The notes: generated from the sequence alone by a model not told the origin. DNA of 64,000 nucleotides from Tychonema sp. LEGE 06208 (GCF_015207505.1 NZ_JADEWT010000012.1:1-64000), one strand, 5' to 3'. Shown: positions 27,576 through 37,102, counted from the first letter of the stretch. Numbers and translations are program-made.

Positions 27576-28280
27576 TCGGTAATCGGTAATCCAACTCTCT
27601 CCGGGCACCCGAAAGCGACAAATATTCACAGGAATTACGCATCGGCGGCAAAAAACCGGGTTTTTGGATAAAATAGTGCATCACAGCCTTTAATATCTAT
27701 GAAAAACCCGGCTTCTTTGATATTGATACGTAACTCCTATAGCGGTTATCAAGCGTGGTGAGGTATGCCCTATGCCCTATCCCGGATATAGCGGTTATCA
27801 AGCGTGGTGAGGTATGCCCTATGCCCTATAGCCTATGCCCTATGCCGCACAGTACCTCATATGAGAGGAAAAAAGGCTATAATTCAAATCCTAACTATGA
27901 GACTATAGACTATCACGCACAGCCCAAACGATTAAACATCTCCTCGAAAAGCAAATCTTGAACAGACTTTTCGTGCCAGATTCACAATAATTGTTAGAGA
28001 AGACTATTGAATAACATTGATGCAGCAGCAAACGAGATGACAATCCAATTATAGCGTAGTAAATTATCAACTCCCCAGCCCAATTGTCTCTTGCTACAAC
28101 TGTTAAGCTGGAAAGGCCGCGCACCCGACAGATAACTCACAAATTATCGGAAAAGCATCTTTGTTGCATCTGCCTTTCATCTGCCTTTCATCTGCGGTTG
28201 AAATATCAATCGAGGAACTATAGAATCTTGTCGGTAGAAGTTCCGGCTAAATCCCGCACTATCAAAAATCTCAAATTTTT
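27576..28280. repeat. Repeat-rich gap, no gene supported
   Basis: 27650-27718 is an AAAAACCGGGTTTTT/AAAAACCCGGCTTC inverted pair of the AGAAACC family. 27738-27780 and 27787-27829 are perfect 43-base direct repeats starting TATAGCGGTTATCAAGCG, followed by GCCCTAT-type heptamers. The 450 bases from 27830 show no coding frame of quality. The promoter of the SGNH gene is presumably at the end. Confidence 0.6.
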
Positions 28281-29237
28281 ATGCGTATTTGTTTTATCGG
28301 CGATTCTTTCGTAAACGGTACTTGCGATCCAAAATGTTTAGGTTGGACAGGACGAATTTGCTCAGCAGTTTGCAAGCAAGGACACGATATCACCTACTAT
28401 AATTTAGGAGTGCGGGGAGAAACCAGTACCGATATAGAAACTCGCTGGTTCAACGAAGTTTCTTGCCGCTTACCTCACTACTGCGATGGTAGAATAGTTT
28501 TTTCCTTTGGCGTTAACGACACTCACTTTGAAAATGGCAAAACTCGCGTCGCACTAGAAAAATCTATTGAAAACCTGCGCCATATTCTCAAATCTGCCCA
28601 AGAAACAGTACCAGTTTTAATGATTGGACCGCCGCCAGTTATTGATGTCGATCGCACAATCAGAATAGCTCATTTATCCCAAGAGTTTTCCCAAGTTTGC
28701 AGCGAGTTAAACGTACCTTATTTAGATATTTGTACCCCGCTCCAGAAATCAGAAATTTGGCTGCAAGAACTTGCCCAAAATGACGATTCCCATCCCCGTG
28801 CTGTCGGTTATGCGGAATTGGCTAGAATTATTCACAATTGGGAGAGTTGGAAAGATTGGTTTAAAAATATCACTGTGTCAGAGCGAGAGACAGTAACTCT
28901 GTTTAGAGCCGTCGGCAAAAAAGAAATGGAATTAATCAAAGAAAGCGATTTTTTGGCATTTCCGCCACGGCTGTCTTTTCAACCTATTTTTTATCCCGTA
29001 CTACAAAAAGATTACGCGATGCAAATTGCGCGAGATTGGAATACTAAAGATGCAGCATCTGGATATTTTGGCTATGTAACTAAGTTTCGAGTTTTGGCTG
29101 ATTTCTTAAACAAATATCCCGTGCAAACTGTCGGGAGTTCGAGCCATCAAGAGTATTGGATTCCTGCTGAAGAGTTGGCGCAATTCAATCGCAACATTGT
29201 CGGTAAAATTGAAATTTTTGCAGAATATCAACCGTAA
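28281..29237 (+). CDS. SGNH/GDSL hydrolase fused to an ADP-ribosylation/crystallin J1-like domain
   Basis: The 318-residue protein has two parts. Residues 1-190 are an SGNH hydrolase: nucleophile block CFIGDSFVNGT (Ser9), GVRGETS (block II Gly), SFGVNDTHF (block III Asn79), and DDSHPRAVGY (Asp168/His171). Residues about 205-316 resemble a stand-alone family annotated ADP-ribosylation/crystallin J1: TLFRAVGKKEMELIKES, FPPRLSFQPIFYPVL, IARDWNTKDAASGYFGYVT and HQEYWIPAEELAQFNRNIVG. No signal peptide is present, so it acts in the cytoplasm. The first part should hydrolyse an ester. The second part's activity is not established. The fusion is in one uninterrupted frame. Confidence 0.78.
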   Translation: MRICFIGDSFVNGTCDPKCLGWTGRICSAVCKQGHDITYYNLGVRGETSTDIETRWFNEVSCRLPHYCDGRIVFSFGVNDTHFENGKTRVALEKSIENLRHILKSAQETVPVLMIGPPPVIDVDRTIRIAHLSQEFSQVCSELNVPYLDICTPLQKSEIWLQELAQNDDSHPRAVGYAELARIIHNWESWKDWFKNITVSERETVTLFRAVGKKEMELIKESDFLAFPPRLSFQPIFYPVLQKDYAMQIARDWNTKDAASGYFGYVTKFRVLADFLNKYPVQTVGSSSHQEYWIPAEELAQFNRNIVGKIEIFAEYQP

Positions 29238-29621
29238 AACAAGATAAATAGGACTTAGGAATTGGCGCTCGGAAAGCGGCTTTGTTGGCGAAATAGGGGT
29301 TTATAATTTTTAATTTCTGTAATGTTATGTCCGGTTGTAGGGGGTTTTGGAGTCCTCGGTTTAAGAGCAGATTGAAATCTGCGCGCGCTATCGGTTCGTT
29401 TCCGGTAACATCGTCAGGTGATTTAACCGGTGCTAGGGCGCAGAGAACACAGAGGAAGACAAGAGAGAGAGATGAATACAGAAGTATGAAGCGCGGATTT
29501 TATCGGACTCGATTTTGTAATTCCGATGCTACCGGATTTGATATTAATGGATCGGACACGATATAAAAATCCGGTTTCTAGACGGAGCGGATCGTTTTCG
29601 ATACAATAGGAGCAATGACAA
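29238..29621. repeat. Gap with a dispersed element (29394-29545)
   Basis: The element reads TCGTCAGGTGATTTAACCGG..ACACAGAG..TTCCGATGCTACCGGATTTGATATT, the same ordered words as at 8869-8975 in the other orientation. It is preceded at 29325 by ATGTTATGTCCGGTTGTAG, a word also near 48535 and 23020. No gene is seen. Confidence 0.6.
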
Positions 29622-29797
29622 ATGTTGGATTTTAATCAATTTGAAGTTGTGAGTTTTGACTGTTGCGGCACTCTCATCTATTGGGAAAGCGGCATATTGC
29701 CAGTCTTGAGATAATTGCTGTCGGGTCGCGAACTCGATTTCAGCGCGCAATTTTAGAAATGCCGGATTTGAAAAGGTTGGTGGAGGCGATCCGGTAA
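29622..29797 (+). pseudogene. HAD-type hydrolase, internally deleted
   Basis: AGGAG at 29608-29612 precedes ATG 29622, which opens FEVVSFDCCGTLIYWESGI, the HAD motif I region (Asp, then GTL). The frame stops at 29712-29714 after 30 codons. A second frame ends PDLKRLVEAIR at TAA 29795-29797, matching the usual C-terminus of haloacid dehalogenase-type II enzymes. The central 180 or so residues are missing. Both ends in correct order indicate a deleted gene, not chance. Confidence 0.65.
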
Positions 29798-29856
29798 ATA
29801 AACCGCAGATTGATGTCAAAATAGTTGTTTAAAATTATAAAAGTGTGGAGATTACT

Positions 29857-30930
29857 ATGAATTGCCAAATATTGACCGGATTGTTGACGGGATTAGTTGT
29901 TTCGAGTACCGCAAGTTTGATCGATTGTCAACCTAGTTATGCGAAAAATAATCCAATTTTAAGGGGGATTTCGATTAATTCAAATTTCAAATTGTTGGCT
30001 TCAGCAAAGGTGGATTTGGGAGTTGAGGTTGCGAGGGAGCTTGTGGCGGCAGAACCCACAGCCGAGGATTTGTATAATCAGGGTGAGGAGAATTACAACA
30101 AAGGAGATTTTCAAGGTGCTATAGAGGCTTACGATGGAGCAATTAAGCTTAATGCTAATTATGTTGAGGCCTACGTTGGTCGGGGTAATGCCCGCGATGA
30201 CTCAGGAGACAGACAGGGTGCGATCGCCGATTACGATCGAGCCCTAAAAATTGATCCCAATAATGTCTCGGCCTACTACAACCGAGGTGTTACCCGAGCG
30301 AGGTTAAGAGACTATGAAGGTGCGATCGCCGATTACACCGCAGCCCTGAAAATTAACCCCAACAATGGCTCGGCCTACTACCATCGGGGTGTTATCCGAT
30401 CGAGGTTAGGAGACAATCAAGGTGCGATCGCCGATTACACCGCAGCCCTGAAAATTAACCCCAACGATGCGTTAGCCTACAACGAGCGGGGTAATGCTCG
30501 CTATATATTAGGAGACAAGCAGGCTGCTCTCGCCGATTTCAACGAAGCCTTGAAAATTAACCCCAACTATGCGCCTGCTTACACAAATCGGGGTAATGCT
30601 CGCGATGACTTGGGAGACAAGCAGGGTGCGATCGCCGATTACGATCGATCCTTAAAAATTGATCCCAACAATGATAATACCTACTACAATCGGGGCGTTA
30701 CCCGATCGATCTTAGGAGACAAGCAGGGTGCGATCGAAGATTACAGCCAAGCCGTGAAAATTAACCCCAACAATGCTCGTGCTTACTACAATCGGGGAGT
30801 TATCCGCTATGACTTAGGAGACAAGCCTGGTGCGATACAAGATTTTCAAAAAGCCGCCAACTTGTATCAGCAACAAGGAAACACAGATAGCTACGAAAAA
30901 ACATTAAACATCATTAGAAGAATCCAATAA
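29857..30930 (+). CDS. Exported tetratricopeptide repeat protein
   Basis: The ATG at 29857 is chosen because GGAG at 29847-29850 lies at the right distance and MNCQILTGLLTGLVVSSTAS begins a signal-peptide-like segment (possibly cleaved near YAKN). From about residue 68, eight or nine 34-residue TPR units follow, each near AYYNRGVTRARLRDYEGAIAD and ALKINPN. Several units are almost identical at DNA level (GGTGCGATCGCCGATTAC recurs), a sign of recent duplication. It is probably a periplasmic or membrane-associated scaffold. Confidence 0.85.
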   Translation: MNCQILTGLLTGLVVSSTASLIDCQPSYAKNNPILRGISINSNFKLLASAKVDLGVEVARELVAAEPTAEDLYNQGEENYNKGDFQGAIEAYDGAIKLNANYVEAYVGRGNARDDSGDRQGAIADYDRALKIDPNNVSAYYNRGVTRARLRDYEGAIADYTAALKINPNNGSAYYHRGVIRSRLGDNQGAIADYTAALKINPNDALAYNERGNARYILGDKQAALADFNEALKINPNYAPAYTNRGNARDDLGDKQGAIADYDRSLKIDPNNDNTYYNRGVTRSILGDKQGAIEDYSQAVKINPNNARAYYNRGVIRYDLGDKPGAIQDFQKAANLYQQQGNTDSYEKTLNIIRRIQ

Positions 30931-31428
30931 ATTGATATAACTCCGGGGCGGGTGCCGGTTATGCAAGTTCACAACTTTGATGTTAGAAATATGCGCGCAC
31001 CAGCCCGACAAAATTATGCTTGTGGCTTGTTTAACCGGACAGAAGCTCAATAAGAGTGCGATCGTTCAACTTGCAACGACTTAATCCTCTTTTCAACTGC
31101 TGGGAAAGCGCGATCGCCCCTAGGAACTTACCTAAAGGGCGATCGAGCCTTGTATCCCTTACAGCATTTTTCTAAAGATTTGCTAGGGATAAAGTTCTAG
31201 CCCGCCCTTAATAAGGAGCGGTTGTGGGTGGGTCACACTTAGCACTTATTTTGCAAAATGGTATTAAATAAATCTAAATAATGTGGAAAGAGCGAAAATT
31301 GGAAAGCGAAATAAGGGCGATCGCACAAATAGTAAATTCGAGATTAAATTTCTGGCATTTTCCCAAACCAAGCAATTTCTTGCTAAACTCTAACCGAGCA
31401 GGAAATTTGCAGGCAATAAACGCTATTT
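30931..31428. other. Gap, no gene seen
   Basis: Nearly 500 bases without a coding frame. CGATCGCCCCTAGG..CCTAAAGGGCGATCG at 31111-31145 is an imperfect inverted repeat that could terminate the upstream transcript, but no U-tract follows. The CLC promoter is presumably within 31240-31420. Confidence 0.45.
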
Positions 31429-34239
31429 ATGCCGTACATTACTATCCCTAAACAATTTAGGGAACCTTCCCGGATCGTCAAATCTCAACTATTTTTAAAA
31501 CCGAGAAGGCTCGCTATTTTTGAAGCTTGCTTGATTGGCTTAGTTGCCGGAATCGCAGGCGTTTTGCTCAAGTCAGGAGTCGGATGGCTCGGCAGTTGGC
31601 GAGTAGCTAGCTCCACATTAATTCCAGTTTGGATATTACTCCCCAGCGTCGGATTAGTGGGCGGGTTCCTAACAGGTTTGTTGGTAGAACGTTTAGCTCC
31701 CGAAACTGCAGGTAGCGGCATTCCTCACGTCAAAGCTGCTCTCGGCGGTGTCAATCTTGCCTTAGATTTGCGAGTAGCTGTCGCCAAACTTCTCACCACT
31801 ATTTTAGCAGTTGGTTCCGGTTTATCTTTAGGAAGACAAGGCCCCACCGTACAAATAGGAGCATCTTTAGCAGGCTGGATCGGTCACTTAATGCCTACTT
31901 CCCCAGACTACCGCCGACAATTGATTGCTTGCGGTGCAGCGGCGGGATTAGCAGCGGGTTTTAATGCTCCTATTGCGGGAGTTTTGTTTGTAGTTGAAGA
32001 ACTTTTGCAGGATGTTTCGGGATTGACATTAGGGACTGCAATCATCGCTTCATTTATTGGTGCAGTTGTCTCGCAACTTTTGGGCGGCGATAGTTTAAAC
32101 TTGAACCTACGCGAGTACCCAATAAGTTTTCAAATTCCCGAAATTCCGTTTTTCATACTGTTAGGAATTTTAGCCGGAATTTGCGGAGCTTTGTTTAGTA
32201 AAGGGATTATTGCTAGCTTAAATTTTAACAAGCGAACCCTAAAATTGTCCTTGCCCGTGCGAATTGCTCTTGCTGGCATAATCTGCGGTTCAGTAATAGC
32301 TTTTCTGCCAGAAAATTTTCGCAACAATACAGGTTTGCGGGAGTTCTTGCTGACTGGCGAAGCCAACGCTACAACGAGTTTAACTGCTTTCGTAGCTCAT
32401 TTTTTTCTAACAATTATTTCCGCTGCTTCTGGAGCTCCGGGAGGATTGTTTTCTCCTTCCTTAGTTATGGGTTCTGCCCTAGGTCAGCTTGTGGGGATTT
32501 TGCAAGAAAATTCCCTTGGTGTCGGTTTGCCGACAACCTATGCTTTGGCGGGAATGGGAGCGTTTTTTTGCGCGGTTTCGAGAGCTCCGATTACTGCGGT
32601 AGTAATTGTATTTGAAATTACGGCGGATTTCAAATTAGTGCTACCTTTGATGATCTGTTCTGTTGTGGCTTATTTAGTCGCAGAAAAGGTAGACAGCGGC
32701 TCGTTGTACAGTCACCTTTTGGAGTTTAATGGTATTCAACTGACCCAGGCAAAAGCTGCCACCAATACTTTGAGCGACTTGCAAGCAAACGACGTTATGC
32801 AGCGCCGAGTTGAAACTCTGTCGAGCCTGCTGACTTTGGATGAAGTGATGCAGGCTTTTTCGCGCTCGCACCACCGAGGCTTTCCAGTAGTAGACGGCGG
32901 TAAATTAGTTGGAATTGTCAGCCAAACCGATTTAGCAAATACCAGCAATCGCAATTTTTCCGGCAACTCCCTGCTGAAAGAATTTATGACTGCACAGCCA
33001 ATTACGGTAAAAGCAAGCGATACTTTAAGCGAAGTTTTGCACAGGCTCAATTACTACCATCTCAGCCGTTTGCCGGTAGTAGAAGGCCGCCATTTGGTGG
33101 GAATTATTACCCGCAGCGACATTATCCGAGTTGAATCCGATCGCCTCAGCGGAGAAACAACCCAGGGCCCGCATCCAGAACCTTCCTATGTAGTGTATCA
33201 AACCAAAGCTCCCCAAGTCGGCAACGGCAGGCTGTTAGTGCCACTTTCCAACCCGCAAACAGCGCCGGCTTTGCTGCGGCTGGCGGCGGCCATTGCGCGC
33301 GATCGCAATTACGAACTAGAATGCCTGCAAATCATCATCGTACCGCGCAACAGTTCCCCCTCAGAAAGCGCAGTGCGGACTACAAAAAGCCGTCGCCTGC
33401 TACAACAAGCCGAGCGAATAATTCGCAATTGGAACTTGCCAGTACACACCCAAATCCGGGTAGCTCACGACGTACCTAACGCGATTTTGGAGACAATTAA
33501 GGAGCGACATATAGATTTGATTTTAATGGGATGGCAAGGCGAATTATCCACAAAAGAACGCATTTTTGGCGATGTTGTAGATACCGTGATTCGGCAAGCT
33601 AGTTGCGAGGTAGTTTTGGTAAAATGGAGCAAACAATTATTAATAAGAAGCCAAACAAATGTGTTTTCAACCAGCAGCGACGGGGGAGAATATGCCTCTA
33701 AAGAATGGCAGTTAAATGCCGCAAAAGTTGATGAGGCAGAAAATTCTACATTGGCTGCATCAAGTTCATCAGCGACTCCTGAAACAGAACTTTTGCCGCC
33801 GAATTCTGACATTCCGGTGCCAGAATTGGGACTGCACACGTTGATGAGCTTGCGGCGCTGGTTGGTGCCTATTCGCGGTGGTTACAAACAAGCTGCAGCT
33901 TTGCGCCTGCTACCTGCTTTAGTGGCTGCGAGTTCAGTACCGGAGATTAAATTGTGTCAAATTCACCAGCCTTCTGTTGCAGAACCCTCGCGCGACGAAT
34001 TAAAGCAAGCTGCGGAGTTTGTTCAGCGCCGGGTTAGGTGTTCGGTAATCGCGACTGCGGTTTGCGCTACATCGGTTTCTGATGCTTTAATCGATCAGGC
34101 TCAGAACGATCAGTGCGATGCGATCGTCCTAGGAGCGAGTCGCGAAGGGCTACTGAAACAGGTAATTCACGGGAACATCCCGGAAGCCGTGGCGCGCGGG
34201 TGCGACTGTACAGTTATTTTAGTGCGATCGGCCTCTTAG
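31429..34239 (+). CDS. CLC chloride channel/transporter with CBS pair and two USP domains
   Basis: The 936-residue protein has a CLC membrane domain at about residues 30-430: GSGIP at 95-99, GRQGP at 135-139, EE at 190-191 in FVVEEL, and GAPGGLFSPSLVMG for the third anion-site loop. A CBS pair follows at about 450-570 (VMQRRVETLSS, FMTAQPITVKASD, HLVGIITRSDIIRVE). Two universal-stress-protein domains follow at about 600-735 and 805-935 (ILMGWQGELSTKERIFG, IVLGASREGLLKQ). It moves chloride or similar anions across the membrane. CBS and USP parts suggest nucleotide control. The gating Glu of GREGP is Gln137 here, while the paralogue at 61771-64000 keeps Glu. Confidence 0.9.
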   Translation: MPYITIPKQFREPSRIVKSQLFLKPRRLAIFEACLIGLVAGIAGVLLKSGVGWLGSWRVASSTLIPVWILLPSVGLVGGFLTGLLVERLAPETAGSGIPHVKAALGGVNLALDLRVAVAKLLTTILAVGSGLSLGRQGPTVQIGASLAGWIGHLMPTSPDYRRQLIACGAAAGLAAGFNAPIAGVLFVVEELLQDVSGLTLGTAIIASFIGAVVSQLLGGDSLNLNLREYPISFQIPEIPFFILLGILAGICGALFSKGIIASLNFNKRTLKLSLPVRIALAGIICGSVIAFLPENFRNNTGLREFLLTGEANATTSLTAFVAHFFLTIISAASGAPGGLFSPSLVMGSALGQLVGILQENSLGVGLPTTYALAGMGAFFCAVSRAPITAVVIVFEITADFKLVLPLMICSVVAYLVAEKVDSGSLYSHLLEFNGIQLTQAKAATNTLSDLQANDVMQRRVETLSSLLTLDEVMQAFSRSHHRGFPVVDGGKLVGIVSQTDLANTSNRNFSGNSLLKEFMTAQPITVKASDTLSEVLHRLNYYHLSRLPVVEGRHLVGIITRSDIIRVESDRLSGETTQGPHPEPSYVVYQTKAPQVGNGRLLVPLSNPQTAPALLRLAAAIARDRNYELECLQIIIVPRNSSPSESAVRTTKSRRLLQQAERIIRNWNLPVHTQIRVAHDVPNAILETIKERHIDLILMGWQGELSTKERIFGDVVDTVIRQASCEVVLVKWSKQLLIRSQTNVFSTSSDGGEYASKEWQLNAAKVDEAENSTLAASSSSATPETELLPPNSDIPVPELGLHTLMSLRRWLVPIRGGYKQAAALRLLPALVAASSVPEIKLCQIHQPSVAEPSRDELKQAAEFVQRRVRCSVIATAVCATSVSDALIDQAQNDQCDAIVLGASREGLLKQVIHGNIPEAVARGCDCTVILVRSAS

Positions 34240-34249
34240 TTATTGGTAA

Positions 34250-34543
34250 TCGGGCTGTTAACTGTTGACTGTTGACTGTTGACTGTTAACTGTTAACTGC
34301 TGACTGTTAACTGTTAACTGTTGACTGTTGACTGTTAACTGTTGACTGTTGACTGTTGACAAATAACCACCAACAAATAACAACTAACCACTAACAAATA
34401 ACCACTAACAAATAACCACTAACCACTGAGGGCGGGTACTGGGGCACCGCCCCTACCAACTAAACACTAACAACTAACTACTAACAAATAACCACTAACC
34501 ACTAACAAATAACTACTAACAAATAACCACTAACAACTAACTA
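34250..34543. repeat. Paired heptanucleotide arrays and a GGGCGG palindrome
   Basis: 34256-34362 is T/G-rich (CTGTTGA and CTGTTAA units, about 15). 34363-34543 is A/C-rich (CAAATAACCACTAA units) and reaches the next ATG. 34431-34458 inserts GGGCGGGTACTGGGGCACCGCCCCTAC, a dispersed palindromic sequence. Confidence 0.85.
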
Positions 34544-35671
34544 ATGACTATGGTTCACTTTAACGTCGGCTTTGAAAACTTTAATTCCTTCGCAGACATT
34601 ACCCTATCCTTGGCGAAAACATTAGACAAAATGGAAATTCCCATTTCAGTCGCACCATCGCCCATCGCCTCTCACATCACCCGCAATTCCACAGCAGAAG
34701 AAAATCACCTACTAGCAAAGTGGATGAACGCCGTACCATCAGATTTATTTCAGATCAAGTGGTCTCATTACTGGAAACCTTATTTTCTCAAAGAACTTAA
34801 CGGACATCTCAACTTAGAATTTTTTGCCATCAATTACGAATTTACTAGAAACGATGATAATTATGATTATTGGATTTATGATGCAATCAATAATTCATCC
34901 CACATTTTAGCCGTAAGTGAATATTCTAAAAACGTTTTAATCAAAGCTGGCTGTCCCGACAAAAAAGTCTCAGTCGTGCCTTTAGGCTTCAATCCTTTAA
35001 TCTCGCAGCTTTATTCTCTTAAACCGCATAAAACTAAAAACGATGTAAAATATATTCTGCACATGACCAATTCTTATGATTTTTATAGATTTGGCACTGA
35101 CCTCGCCATTCAAGCATTTTATCAAGAGTTTCAAGATGATCCTAACGTAGAGTTAATTATCAAAGATGGCGGCAAAAATCCTGATGTCATAGTGGAACAT
35201 CTCGTAAATATCGAAAAGCAATTCGGCAAGTTAAAGCCAAAAGTTCAGATCAGACCTAAATTTTGCAATAAAACAGAACTAGCTGATTTATACTTATCAG
35301 CAGATGCTGTTTTAGCTCCGTTTCGCGGCGAAGGTTTTGCGATTAAAATTTTGGATGCCTTTGCTGCTGGCTTACCCGTCGCCATGACTCTGTACGGAGG
35401 CCCGACGGACTACGCCAATACTGATAACTGCTATCCCATTGCTTACGATCTAATTCCCGTTGGAGAGTGTTACGATACTCAGTATCTGAAAATCAGAAAT
35501 GCTCCTCATTGGGCAGAACCAAATGTTCAGTCTGTTCGCGAGCAATTGCGAAAAATTATTGAAGACCCGATGCGTTTTGAGATAGCTCAAAAAGCTAGAG
35601 AGACGGCGGATTTATTTAATTGGAAAGCAACGAGCCAAAAATTGCTAAAATTAATGCGAGAGTTGTTTTAG
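34544..35671 (+). CDS. GT4-family glycosyltransferase
   Basis: The 375-residue GT-B enzyme has VSEYSKNVLIKAGCPDKKVSV and VPLGFNP at the domain link, YLSADAVLAPFRGEGFAIKI with the donor-site E-x7-E region, and DAFAAGLPVAMTLYGGPTDY. It transfers a sugar to an unknown acceptor. The given ATG lies in a heptanucleotide unit (CTAATGA). The second ATG, two codons later (MVHFNVGFENF), may be the true start. A small protein follows after 10 bases, so the two probably form an operon. Confidence 0.85.
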   Translation: MTMVHFNVGFENFNSFADITLSLAKTLDKMEIPISVAPSPIASHITRNSTAEENHLLAKWMNAVPSDLFQIKWSHYWKPYFLKELNGHLNLEFFAINYEFTRNDDNYDYWIYDAINNSSHILAVSEYSKNVLIKAGCPDKKVSVVPLGFNPLISQLYSLKPHKTKNDVKYILHMTNSYDFYRFGTDLAIQAFYQEFQDDPNVELIIKDGGKNPDVIVEHLVNIEKQFGKLKPKVQIRPKFCNKTELADLYLSADAVLAPFRGEGFAIKILDAFAAGLPVAMTLYGGPTDYANTDNCYPIAYDLIPVGECYDTQYLKIRNAPHWAEPNVQSVREQLRKIIEDPMRFEIAQKARETADLFNWKATSQKLLKLMRELF

Positions 35672-35681
35672 GAGCGGAATT

Positions 35682-35915
35682 ATGGGACTCGAACGCAAAA
35701 TGTTTAGGGGAATGTTTGCACCTAGCGAAGTCGTACAATTGAAACAGCCTTGTTTTACTCCTGGGCGGTTGTTTGAACCAGGAAAATATAATGCGGCCGA
35801 TTTGCCGGATGTAGCTTTTGATATGGGTTTAGTAGACCATTTACCCCCAGTCAAAGGCAATAGTCCAGCAAATCTCAACGCCTCGAACCCACAGCCTCAA
35901 AACCTTGATGAATAA
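35682..35915 (+). CDS. Small hypothetical protein downstream of the GT4 gene
   Basis: The 77-residue protein has TTTAGGAGCGGAATTATG, with AGGAG overlapping the GT4 stop, so translation is probably coupled. It begins GLERKMFRGMFAPSEVVQL and has FTPGRLFEPGKYNAADLPDV. No membrane or signal segment. The last 20 residues are Asn/Pro-rich. I do not recognise a family. The tight spacing suggests a role with the glycosyltransferase. Confidence 0.65.
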   Translation: MGLERKMFRGMFAPSEVVQLKQPCFTPGRLFEPGKYNAADLPDVAFDMGLVDHLPPVKGNSPANLNASNPQPQNLDE

Positions 35916-36100
35916 ACTTCCGGCTTGAGGGTTCGGACTTCAGTCACAAAAGACCTCTTGCACTCATTCCCAAATTATCTTGAAATAATCTGGGTTTATC
36001 AGTGTTTATCTAGCTTAAATCTGCGCTTGAAAAATCGAGTTTGGATTTATGCAAGAGGTCGAGAAACTAATGTTCAGACTGCCAAAAATATCGAGCCAAT

Positions 36101-37036
36101 TTAACCATTTTGCTCGATCTGGGCAATTAACTCGTTCAAAATTTTACTTGCCTTATCATTTTCAATCTGACAAGTTCCGGCGTTCTGATGGCCGCCACCA
36201 CCATATTTTAACATTAACTCCCCAATATTAGTTTGAGAAGTTTTGTTAAAAATTGACTTACCAACTGCGAAAACCGTATTTTGTTGTTTCAACCCCCAAA
36301 GTACGTGAATCGAGATATTGCACTCGGGGAACAAAGCATAAATTACAAAACGATTCCCTGCATAAATCACATCTTCGTTACGCAAATCCAAAACAACTAA
36401 TTTATCATAAACTTGGGCGCAGCGCTGTATTTGCTCTTTGAATTTTTCTGATTGCTCGAAGTAAAGATCTACTCTTTCTTTCACATCAGGAAGCTGCAAG
36501 ATTGAGTCGATAGTCTGACTTTTGCAGTAATCAATTAACTGCATCATTAACTGATAGTTGGAAACGGTAAATTCTTTAAACCTGCCCAACCCAGTTCTAG
36601 CATCCATCAAGAAGTTTAACAGCACCCATTTATCCGGGTCTAAAACTTCTTCTTTGGCAAATTGAGCGGAATCTGATTTGTCAACTGCCGCCATCATTTC
36701 CTCGGAGATATGGGGAAACTTTGTTTTGCCTCCATAATATTTGTACAACACTCTAGCTGCTGAAGCTGCATAGGGGTCGATAATGTGATTGATTTTGATT
36801 TTTTCGTGTCTGAGAGTTTCGCTGAAATGGTGGTCGAAGGCTAGATAAACTCCTTCAACATAGGGTAAATTGGTGGTAATATCGTTATTTGTTATGTCGA
36901 TTTTTCCGTCCTGCATATCTTTAGGATGCACGAATTTAATCTCGTCGATCAAATCGAGTTCTTTGAGCAAAACGGCACAGACAAGACCGTCAAAGTCGCT
37001 GCGGGTGACTAATCTGTATTTTTTAGTGAGTGGCAT
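36101..37036 (-). CDS. DHH family phosphoesterase
   Basis: From the ATG at 37034-37036 (MPLTKKYRLVTRSDFDG) it is 311 residues; ten more codons are open upstream. Metal motifs are SDFDGLVCAVLL, the DHH triad in LAFDHHFSET, HIIDPYAASAARVLY and DKSD. The C-terminal DHHA1 substrate domain has MLKYGGGGHQNAGTCQ. Members cut phosphodiesters such as short oligonucleotides or cyclic dinucleotides, or act on polyphosphate; the substrate cannot be read here. It is divergent from bioF, with 66 bases between starts. Confidence 0.85.
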   Translation of the reverse strand: MPLTKKYRLVTRSDFDGLVCAVLLKELDLIDEIKFVHPKDMQDGKIDITNNDITTNLPYVEGVYLAFDHHFSETLRHEKIKINHIIDPYAASAARVLYKYYGGKTKFPHISEEMMAAVDKSDSAQFAKEEVLDPDKWVLLNFLMDARTGLGRFKEFTVSNYQLMMQLIDYCKSQTIDSILQLPDVKERVDLYFEQSEKFKEQIQRCAQVYDKLVVLDLRNEDVIYAGNRFVIYALFPECNISIHVLWGLKQQNTVFAVGKSIFNKTSQTNIGELMLKYGGGGHQNAGTCQIENDKASKILNELIAQIEQNG

Positions 37037-37102
37037 ATGCTTTGGTGATGCGGAGGAACTGATCACCCGCTAATATAACTTATTACCCGATCGCTAAACA
37101 AT

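Noticed and set aside
28084-28314. 76-codon frame running into the SGNH gene
   Set aside because: Overlaps the SGNH start in another frame and lacks a ribosome site; the SGNH start ATG at 28281 is better supported.
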